Shown in pieces: positions 58,131 through 64,000 of a stretch of DNA of 64,000 bases. Within the stretch, counting starts at the first letter, position 1; each line of letters opens with the position of its first letter. Source of the DNA: Mycobacterium paragordonae (GTDB lineage Bacteria > Actinomycetota > Actinomycetes > Mycobacteriales > Mycobacteriaceae); assembly GCF_003614435.1 (NCBI RefSeq), contig NZ_CP025548.1:62001-126000 (forward strand). Direction: 5' to 3'. Position numbers and translations under genes: made by a program. A model generated the notes under the pieces. The model ran no database searches, was not told the origin of the DNA, and worked only from the letters and a program-made list of their open reading frames with translations.

Positions 58131-58360
58131 AAAACCCCATCCGGCCACGGAGAACGCAGCGACCAAGCTGAGAGCCAACACGCATTGACGTGCTCCCCGC
58201 CATTCATGGCGGGGAGCACGTCAATGCAGATGACGGCGTCGTGGGTGGCGCTACACAAGGGGAGGCTGTCGTGGATCGTTTGCCCACTCGCCGAGGGTTG
58301 CCCGGTAATCGCCGCGGGGTGTCCGATGATGACTGGACCTCAGTCGGCATACAACTATAG
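58116..58360 (+). pseudogene. Small ORF split by the palindromic insertion
   Basis: Begins at the ATG at 58116, overlapping the rep stop (ATGA): MTKPAKTPSGHGERSDQAES then QHA. After the palindrome the natural frame resumes as ADDGVVGGATQGEAVVDRLP and ends WTSVGIQL at 58360. Removing 44 bp (40-bp palindrome plus TGCA) restores one frame of about 66 codons. With the insert, the frame is lost. Function of the original protein unknown. Confidence 0.6.
58182..58227. repeat. 46-bp palindrome derived from the IS605 right end
   Basis: Two perfect 22-bp arms separated by TC. The core TGACGTGCTCCCCGCCAT and its mirror equal the right-end sequence of elements A and B (CCCCGCCATTCATGGCGGGG plus AGCACGTCAA) joined as a symmetric unit with GTCAA at each end. 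No coding capacity. Resembles a palindrome-associated (PATE/MITE-like) derivative of IS200/IS605 elements. Confidence 0.8.
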
Positions 58361-58387
58361 AATGAGGGTGATTGCAGGAGGTCAAGG

Positions 58388-58678
58388 ATGGTGGGCAAGA
58401 GGTCAGGCGGTGAGCGTCGCCGCTACACGCGAGGCCGAGCGGAGCGAACCGCGGTCACTGCGGACAAATCCGGTGCGCGCTGGACAATTGCCGATGCGCG
58501 GGTGGCACTGGACTTTTCGTTGACGGTGACTGAAGCTGCGATCCAGGTGGGGCGCACGGCTTCTGCTGTTGAGAATTTGCGCAGTAAGTGGCGGCGAGGC
58601 CAGTTGGCGGCCGGCTTGGTTGACCAGTTCCTCCCCCCGCCGGCGGGTGCTGCTGGCGGAAAGGCGGAGCGGTCATGA
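58388..58678 (+). CDS. Small basic HTH protein
   Basis: 96 aa after AGGAGGTCAAGG. Basic tail (KRSGGERRRYTRGRAERT), then ARWTIADARVALDFSLTVTE, AAIQVGRTASAVENLRSKWR, a Myb/sigma-like HTH. Overlaps the PolB-like gene start (ATGA). Likely a DNA-binding partner in the same module. Confidence 0.65.
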   Translation: MVGKRSGGERRRYTRGRAERTAVTADKSGARWTIADARVALDFSLTVTEAAIQVGRTASAVENLRSKWRRGQLAAGLVDQFLPPPAGAAGGKAERS

Positions 58679-60489
58679 ACGGAACCGATGTTCGTCTGCT
58701 GGCCGGCGGGAAGGTGTGGCGGCTCAAGGCCGCGGACGGCGATGCGAGCGACGTTGTGGAGTGGCTGATCAATGAGCGGTCCGATCAGGTCGAAGGGGCT
58801 TTGGTCGCTCTGTCGCGACAGCAGGTGGTCACGCAGTTGGGTCGCGGGATTCCCAGCGATTTCCCCGGCCCTGATGTCGTGATCGGCGATCCCGATCAGG
58901 GTGGCATCCGCGGCTGGTGGGACTCTACCGTGCAGGCGTACCTGAGGGATCGCGCCGGCGAAGGCGAGGCGGTATCGGAATCTGTTGCAGTGCAGGGTCG
59001 TTGGGTGCGTAAGTCGCGGCAATGGGAAGATGTCGAGTTCTCCGGGGCTGATCATCGAGTGTTGATCGTGACCAGTTTGGGGATCGTGACGCCGGCAGGC
59101 GTCGTGGTGTCGCGGCCACTCGAGGAACCGGATCACTTGACTGATCTGGTGATCAAGTACCCGTGGCAGAGCCGAAAAGATAGTCAGAACCCGCAGGTCT
59201 GGGTGAGCGGAGAAGCGTTGGAAGCCCTGAGCTTTCCCAGCGGTTCGGTAACAGCGAAGACGTTGAAGGATGTCGTCGCGGATTTCTTCGGTGTCACTGT
59301 GGGCTATGAGAAGTCCGGATTCTTCGGATGCACATTTAGCTCACCGGAACCTGATCGGTGGCCTAATCGGACTGTCGATGTCGTGTTGATGCCAGCAACT
59401 CATCTGGATCCGTCGGGGTCAAGGCCAGCGGATCGTGGTGTGATCGGCATCGTCGATACCTCGACAATATTGCCCGAGGAGGAGGCGGAAGCTGCGCATC
59501 TGCTTGCCGATCGCATCGCGTGGCTCTACGGAATGGAGGGGGTGCTGCCCGCGCCCCGGTGGGCGCTGGTGGGGGGCACGATCCTGGCCGCCGCGATGAG
59601 CAAAGCGCGTCCCAGCCCGAGCAATGCTGCCGCCAAGCGGGTGCCGTGTCCGCTGCCGGCGCGTGTCGGCGGCCGGGGAGTGTTGCCGTCGCAGTGGTGG
59701 ACATCTAAGAACTGGCGGCGCAAACACCGAAAGACGACGGCAGGGGTTGACGTCGAACTTGACCAGCAGGCCGCATACCTGCCGTCAGCGGCCGAGTTGT
59801 ATTGCGGCTGGGGAACTCCGGAATGGGTGACGCCGGACCCAAGAGTGTTCGATCAGCAGCGGCCCCCGCAGGGCTTGTTTCACCTCACCGTTCCGGCCGG
59901 CAACGACTGCGATGGTTTGTACCCCCAGTTGCCGGTTCCCCACCCCGGAATGTCATGGTCGAAACCTGAGACCTTTTGGGCCACGACCGTCGACATTCAG
60001 CAGCTGATCGCCCCGGTCGACAACGGTGGGGCGGGTCTGGCGATCGCCGAGTTGGATATTGATGCAGCATGGGTATGGCCAGAACAACATCAATGGCTCA
60101 AAGGATTCGCCGTGCTCCTGCGCAAACGGCTGCAGGAAGCGCGCTCGTCAGGCCGGCTGGACTATGAGCAAATGATCAAGGCCCTATACACCAGTGTGTT
60201 TGGCCGGCTGTCCGCGGTCGGCGCCGGTGCATGGAAGTACCCACTCCTGGACTTGCAGCAGCCTGTCTGGTACGCCTCGATCGAGGGGTTCAGCCGTTGG
60301 AGGGCAATGAAATACGCCTGCCGCATCGCCCGTGATTTCGATTTGTACCCGAGCGACTGCCTCGCTGATGCCTGGTTCTACCGCATCCCGGAGAACGTGG
60401 ACCCTGCTGCCCTGGAAGATCCGTTGCGGCCCGACGGTACGCGCTCTAACGGCAGCTATCGCCTCAAAGCGCTACCAGGGGCTGCATAA
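58675..60489 (+). CDS. Divergent family-B DNA polymerase-like protein
   Basis: 604 aa. Palm motifs appear in order: motif A at Asp363 (ELDQQAAYLPSAAELY), motif B at Lys502 (KALYTSVFGRLS, compare Kx3NSxYG), motif C at Asp565 (CLADAWFYRIPE, compare DTDS). Spacing (139 and 63) is close to that of phi29-type polymerases (134 and 73, from memory). The second motif C Asp is replaced by Trp, and no N-terminal exonuclease motifs are seen, so it may be inactive in synthesis. Sits between two HTH genes, like actinobacterial telomere/replication modules (Tap/Tpg-like); that link is a hypothesis. Confidence 0.55.
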   Translation: MNGTDVRLLAGGKVWRLKAADGDASDVVEWLINERSDQVEGALVALSRQQVVTQLGRGIPSDFPGPDVVIGDPDQGGIRGWWDSTVQAYLRDRAGEGEAVSESVAVQGRWVRKSRQWEDVEFSGADHRVLIVTSLGIVTPAGVVVSRPLEEPDHLTDLVIKYPWQSRKDSQNPQVWVSGEALEALSFPSGSVTAKTLKDVVADFFGVTVGYEKSGFFGCTFSSPEPDRWPNRTVDVVLMPATHLDPSGSRPADRGVIGIVDTSTILPEEEAEAAHLLADRIAWLYGMEGVLPAPRWALVGGTILAAAMSKARPSPSNAAAKRVPCPLPARVGGRGVLPSQWWTSKNWRRKHRKTTAGVDVELDQQAAYLPSAAELYCGWGTPEWVTPDPRVFDQQRPPQGLFHLTVPAGNDCDGLYPQLPVPHPGMSWSKPETFWATTVDIQQLIAPVDNGGAGLAIAELDIDAAWVWPEQHQWLKGFAVLLRKRLQEARSSGRLDYEQMIKALYTSVFGRLSAVGAGAWKYPLLDLQQPVWYASIEGFSRWRAMKYACRIARDFDLYPSDCLADAWFYRIPENVDPAALEDPLRPDGTRSNGSYRLKALPGAA

Positions 60490-60494
60490 CGATC

Positions 60495-61226
60495 GTGAAA
60501 TTCTGGGATTTGCCCTCAGGTCAAGAGCCGGCGCAGCCGCCACGCCGGGGCTTCCGTGATGCGTTGCAGGCGTTGAAGGATCGCAAGCAAAGGGAACTCG
60601 GCGCCGCCTGGGCACGAGCGACCGAGCGTGCCAGGAAGGCAGAGGCTGCACGACGCGCGCGCCGCGAAATGGCCCGCCGCGTCGCCGTCCATACTGAGAC
60701 ACGAAAACTTAGCGAGCGCACCATCGCGAGGCGCGCCCGCGGCGACCAGCCGCCAGCTGGCGTGGACAAACACTGGCTGGACAGGTGGGCAGCCATTGAT
60801 CGTGCCGGCGGCATCAAGCAGATGGCTCTGCAATTGGGTGCCAGTGAAGGCCAGGTGCGGCGCTGGCGGGATTCACCCGAGCCGAAGGCTGCACCGCCTG
60901 GCGAGCCTGAACCTGGAGTGGGAGGTGTTCCCGGCGCTCCGACTCAGCCCATCGGTGTCGAGTGTGACGGCGCGGTGATCATCAACGGTAAGCGCTACCC
61001 CAAGAAAATCCCGACCGATCCGAATGAGGACTACGCGGTCCTCTACGTCGACCCGGCCGGCGAGTTGATGCAGGCGTATTTCAACAATGACACCGAGGCG
61101 CTCTACGGACTGCTCGCCGACGAGATAGTTGACCAAATTATCATCCCGACCTGGGATAACCTGCCTAGTGCCTACGAGGTCGGCTATGAGATCGAGGAAG
61201 TGCTGAACTTTCTGCCCGAACTCTGA
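60495..61226 (+). CDS. HTH protein with acidic C-terminus, possible Tpg-like partner
   Basis: 243 aa, 5 bp after the PolB-like stop. Coiled basic N-terminus (ALKDRKQRELGAAWARATER), HTH GGIKQMALQLGASEGQVRRW, Pro-rich linker, and an acidic tail (DTEALYGLLADEIVDQIIIP, YEVGYEIEEVLNFLPEL). Streptomyces terminal protein Tpg has an HTH then an acidic Tyr-rich tail and follows Tap; the arrangement here is similar. Only a hypothesis; no ends are in the window. Confidence 0.55.
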   Translation: MKFWDLPSGQEPAQPPRRGFRDALQALKDRKQRELGAAWARATERARKAEAARRARREMARRVAVHTETRKLSERTIARRARGDQPPAGVDKHWLDRWAAIDRAGGIKQMALQLGASEGQVRRWRDSPEPKAAPPGEPEPGVGGVPGAPTQPIGVECDGAVIINGKRYPKKIPTDPNEDYAVLYVDPAGELMQAYFNNDTEALYGLLADEIVDQIIIPTWDNLPSAYEVGYEIEEVLNFLPEL

Positions 61227-61608
61227 TGTTGGGCTCAGGGCCGGTGTGGCGGTGGAGGCGACAGTGGGGTGATAGCGCGCCAGTCCGTTTCGGCGGAAAA
61301 GGACCTGCGTCCCTCTGTGCTGCTTATCTGTAGGCCCGATCAGGGTGTATCCGATTGTCCCCAATGATTCATTGTGATGCCGGATTCACAGTCGGGAACA
61401 GTTTTATCTGAGGGTATGTATCCCGTGGTTGCGGGCGGGTGCTTGGAATCTCACCGCCCGCCCGCCCGCCCGCCCGCCCGCTTGCCCGCCCGCCCGCCTG
61501 ACCCGATCGATCGGCTGCGGGTTTGTCTTGGAGGTCAACGACGACCGCGGCCAGTCCGATCATTGGGCCGCCATTGGGGTGCTCGACACGCCTCGCAGCC
61601 CTCGTTTG
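61227..61608. other. 382-bp intergenic region between convergent genes
   Basis: No supported gene. Holds the CCCG tandem tract at 61454-61500. The two genes point toward it, so it should contain terminators, but no classic hairpin plus T-run is seen. Confidence 0.45.
61454..61500. repeat. CCCG tetranucleotide tract
   Basis: About ten near-tandem CCCG units, broken once by TTG. The minus strand is GGGC-repetitive and could form a G-quadruplex; prone to slippage. Confidence 0.75.
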
Positions 61609-63618
61609 CTATGGGGCTGGGCTGGGGTGGAGAGCGTCGTAGCTACGTAAAAGCAGGGTTTCGGATCCCATCACGAGTCGGTAGAGCTGTTGCCAGTCCG
61701 ACTTGGTGACAATTTGGCGATGCGCCGCGGGGATTCTGAATGCCTTGTTCATCTTCCGCCAGGCAGGTATCAATACGGCGACTGCGTTCGGTTCAATGTT
61801 GCGTTTTAGCAAGTGGGTTCGGATCTCTTGCTGCAGTGGGCCACCCCGACCTCGGCATGCTAGTTCGATGGCGTCGAGGAGGGCGCCCAGTGTTCGGAGC
61901 TGCTTTTGACGATTCTGGTTGTTGCTGAATGCTGGATTGACGATGGTCTCATAGAGGAGGTGCTCGACTGCGGCGCACATACCGATGACCGGCCCCGAGA
62001 AGTCGGCGGCGGGGTCGAGTTGGTGGCCGACCAGGTCGGCGGTGGCCATCATCACTTGGACGTCGTCGCTGAGCGCGTGCCAGCGGTGTTCACCGACGAG
62101 GGTTTCGATACGTTCACGGCTTGGGGTGATTTCGGCAAGGTGATTCTTGCTCCAACTCACGATCGAGGCTTTGACGGCCGCGACGGTGTCCTCCAACGAT
62201 TCGTCTTCGCTGGGGTTCGCCGGGTCGTTGCGAGTGCCGCGACTGGCCGGTGGGGCGTAGCCGATGAGGGTGAGCACGATGTTCACAATCTGTTCGAGCG
62301 CGGCATCGGTGACTTGGGCGGGAGCGGCGGGGTTGAGTGCGATCGACATGAGGGTGCCACCTTGACCGTCGTTGAACAGGTCGGGTTCGGCTGGCTGTCG
62401 GCTTGTGGTGTAGATCAATACCACCCCGGTGGGGGGCTTTATGTCGAAATTCTGCAAATAGCCGAGGATCTTGTAGAGTTCCTCGGCCGGGAGCCGATTG
62501 CGTTGTCGCAGTTTGGGATCGATGACCGCATAGTGGGGTGCCGCTCCGGTTGGCCGCGCCTTGATGACGATGTCAGGTATGCCGCCGAGGCGTTGGCCAG
62601 TGCGTTTTATCCATCGGGCGCCGTGGGTGTCGTCGACTGTTGACAGACTCCGTTGGAAGAACATATCGATGCGCCCGGCGAAATTCTCGAAGCTGTAGGC
62701 GGGAGCTTTGCCTCGCCATTGTGGATCGATTGACGGTTCGGCGAGATTCATGGCGTTGGCCAGTGCTCGTCCAACGGCGCCGAGGCACCACAGTTCGTAA
62801 AGTTTGTTGTCGAATCGGGTGCCGTAGAGGGTCAAGTCGATAGTGCCGGGCTCGACAGCGGGGCGACCCTGAAGGCAGTCCGCGATCCATTGGGCGAGTT
62901 CGCGATACGGCCTGGGGTTGGTAATTTCGCGGCGGCGCAGCCGGCGCTGGACATGCGCAATGAGCTGTTCGGCGGCGATGCGGGTTCGGATGGCGTCGGC
63001 ATCGGTGCGACAGTTGGCCAGGGCCGGGATCTGTGCGACGCGGGCCAAGCGCTCACGTGCCCGTCGAACGGCGCCGTACTCGACTGCTTCTCGCGACGCG
63101 AGACTTGTTGCGAAGCTAGCGTGCAGTTCCCGCGAAAGCCACATCGCCGCAAAGCATGCCAGCGTGTTCTCCGGTGTCCGCGAACCTCGTGTCACTTCAA
63201 CGACCGGGAACGTGAGATCCTGACCTGCGCCCTGTTGTCGAGTCGCCCATCGATTCATGTCAAGCGCCCCGCTGAGCGAACCCACCTGCTCCGTGCTGCG
63301 CAGCTGATAACGGAAAGTCGGCTTGCCGGCCACGGCGCTGAGGTAACCGAGGAGCCGTTGTGTGGCCGCCAAAGCGACCCGCAGCCGCAAACCTGCACGA
63401 AGCACGTCCAGTTCCACATCGGTCGCAGAACGCGAAATCGCTGCAGTGTCAGACAGTTCCTGCTCACCACCCGAGAAGTACAGGCCCAACAACGACAGCG
63501 ACGCTTCCACAGCGGCCTGTCTGCCGGGGTTGCTCAACGCACCACCAGGGGCCTCATCGATGAGGGTGTCATCTGCGGTCGGGTGCACGCCCAGCCACTC
63601 CGCTCCGGCGGCGTTCAT
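61609..63618 (-). CDS. PD-(D/E)XK nuclease-like protein (McrC/DUF2357-like core)
   Basis: 669 aa, start coupled to the upstream gene (ATGA). Nuclease core at residues 265-390: TRFDNKLYELWCLGAVGRAL, RLGGIPDIVIKA (Asp349), HYAVIDPKLRQRNRLPAEEL (Asp367-x-Lys369), YKILGYLQNF and VVLIYTTSR. This pattern is found in McrC-like and DUF2357 restriction/defence proteins. The N-terminal 260 residues look helical (RLRVALAATQRLLGYLSAVA); the C-terminal 250 are unassigned. Likely a defence or DNA-processing enzyme working with the upstream protein. Confidence 0.7.
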   Translation of the reverse strand: MNAAGAEWLGVHPTADDTLIDEAPGGALSNPGRQAAVEASLSLLGLYFSGGEQELSDTAAISRSATDVELDVLRAGLRLRVALAATQRLLGYLSAVAGKPTFRYQLRSTEQVGSLSGALDMNRWATRQQGAGQDLTFPVVEVTRGSRTPENTLACFAAMWLSRELHASFATSLASREAVEYGAVRRARERLARVAQIPALANCRTDADAIRTRIAAEQLIAHVQRRLRRREITNPRPYRELAQWIADCLQGRPAVEPGTIDLTLYGTRFDNKLYELWCLGAVGRALANAMNLAEPSIDPQWRGKAPAYSFENFAGRIDMFFQRSLSTVDDTHGARWIKRTGQRLGGIPDIVIKARPTGAAPHYAVIDPKLRQRNRLPAEELYKILGYLQNFDIKPPTGVVLIYTTSRQPAEPDLFNDGQGGTLMSIALNPAAPAQVTDAALEQIVNIVLTLIGYAPPASRGTRNDPANPSEDESLEDTVAAVKASIVSWSKNHLAEITPSRERIETLVGEHRWHALSDDVQVMMATADLVGHQLDPAADFSGPVIGMCAAVEHLLYETIVNPAFSNNQNRQKQLRTLGALLDAIELACRGRGGPLQQEIRTHLLKRNIEPNAVAVLIPAWRKMNKAFRIPAAHRQIVTKSDWQQLYRLVMGSETLLLRSYDALHPSPAP

Positions 63619-64000
63619 ACGCCGTGCGGGTTTACGAGGTGCGTGAGAGCGGCTTGTGACTGCGGGAGATCCGCGAGGAGCTGGTGGGCGAACTCCAGCT
63701 GAAGATCATCGAGCTGACCCATCTGAGGAACAACCCGGTCGGCGATACCCCAGTCGAGCGCTTCCTGGGCAGCCGCGCCGGCCGCAGTTTGAAGCAGCAG
63801 CACACGGAACACATCGACAATCTGCGCGGTGCCGATCGGCCAGCCGGCCGCCGTTTCGTTGCCTAGGCGAAAGCCGGCGATGACGTTCTGCAGAAGGGTT
63901 ATCTGCTCTGCCAGCTGGTCATGGGTGTCGGCCAGGGTAGCGACCGACAGCACTGCCCCGTACGTCGTGGAGAGCCACTGGTGGGCTCGTTCCAGGCTGC
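63615..64000 (-). CDS. 3' part of an unknown gene running off the right edge
   Basis: The frame is open to the window edge: SLERAHQWLSTTYGAVLSVA, TLADTHDQLAEQITLLQNVI, ending in LPQSQAALTHLVNPHGV. Mostly helical. An internal GTG at 63953 is probably not the start. Its stop overlaps the nuclease start (ATGA), so the two form an operon; partner role inferred. Confidence 0.65.
   Translation of the reverse strand, partial: SLERAHQWLSTTYGAVLSVATLADTHDQLAEQITLLQNVIAGFRLGNETAAGWPIGTAQIVDVFRVLLLQTAAGAAAQEALDWGIADRVVPQMGQLDDLQLEFAHQLLADLPQSQAALTHLVNPHGV

Noticed and set aside
61227..61608. Telomere-like ends supporting a linear replicon
   Set aside because: Only a CCCG tract is present; genes continue on both sides, so no replicon end lies in the window.
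1..64000. CRISPR arrays, rRNA or tRNA genes
   Set aside because: No regularly spaced repeat-spacer pattern, no rRNA-like stretches and no tRNA cloverleaf with TTCGANNC loop were noticed.

Overview
The window looks like part of a large, GC-rich mycobacterial plasmid or plasmid-like island. Support: a WhiB regulator, actinobacterial gene style (many GTG starts, long chains of ATGA/GTGA overlaps), type VII-secretion-associated accessory genes of the DUF5631/DUF5632 and NlpC/P60 kinds, a CmtR/CtpG-type metal pair, a ParA/ParB-like partition pair, two copies of a plasmid replication-type gene, and many mobile elements. Genes run off both edges. No rRNA, tRNA or CRISPR array was seen.

Layout. (1) 1-4134: minus-strand operon of five coupled genes resembling mycobacterial ESX-associated genes; its 5' side abuts an insertion sequence. 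(2) 4227-9155: one IS605-type element with co-directional tnpA/tnpB, two small toxin-antitoxin-like operons (one MazF-like), and a second, divergent IS605-type element that interrupts a small gene coupled to the MazF antitoxin. (3) 9747-19527: an unknown gene and an ImmA/IrrE-like protease gene, then a Tn554-like triplet (two tyrosine recombinases plus a DUF6262/TnpC-like protein). A second two-recombinase element is inserted in frame-exact fashion inside the second recombinase gene. (4) 19617-29614: metal and arsenic resistance island (YnfA, MerR, P-type ATPase, CmtR-like, methyltransferase, cyclase-YHS fusion, ArsR, CadI/ArsI, ArsR, ACR3, two ArsC-type proteins). It is flanked by inverted copies of a 17-bp sequence and of a small gene. 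(5) 29859-31448: partition locus with a 12-bp tandem array upstream of parA. (6) 31524-36418: small genes, a membrane protein, an NlpC/P60 protein and an XRE regulator. (7) 36698-51395: a long, mostly overlapping plus-strand run starting with a WhiB protein and including a DUF1643 protein, ParB-fold protein, alpha/beta hydrolase, MazG-like protein, large helicase, Dam methylase and ASCH protein. (8) 51752-61226: replication region with a 1,236-bp perfect duplication of the rep-like gene, IS21 and IS605 remnants between the copies, a small ORF broken by a near-perfect palindrome, and an HTH / divergent PolB-like / HTH gene trio. (9) 61609-64000: a PD-(D/E)XK nuclease-like gene coupled to a partial upstream partner.

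Functional picture: partition and replication modules maintain the element, the 36-51 kb run supplies phage/plasmid-type DNA metabolism and regulation, the island gives Cd/Pb/As resistance, and repeated IS605-type activity has reshaped at least four loci. Family names are given from recognisable motifs; no database search was possible.
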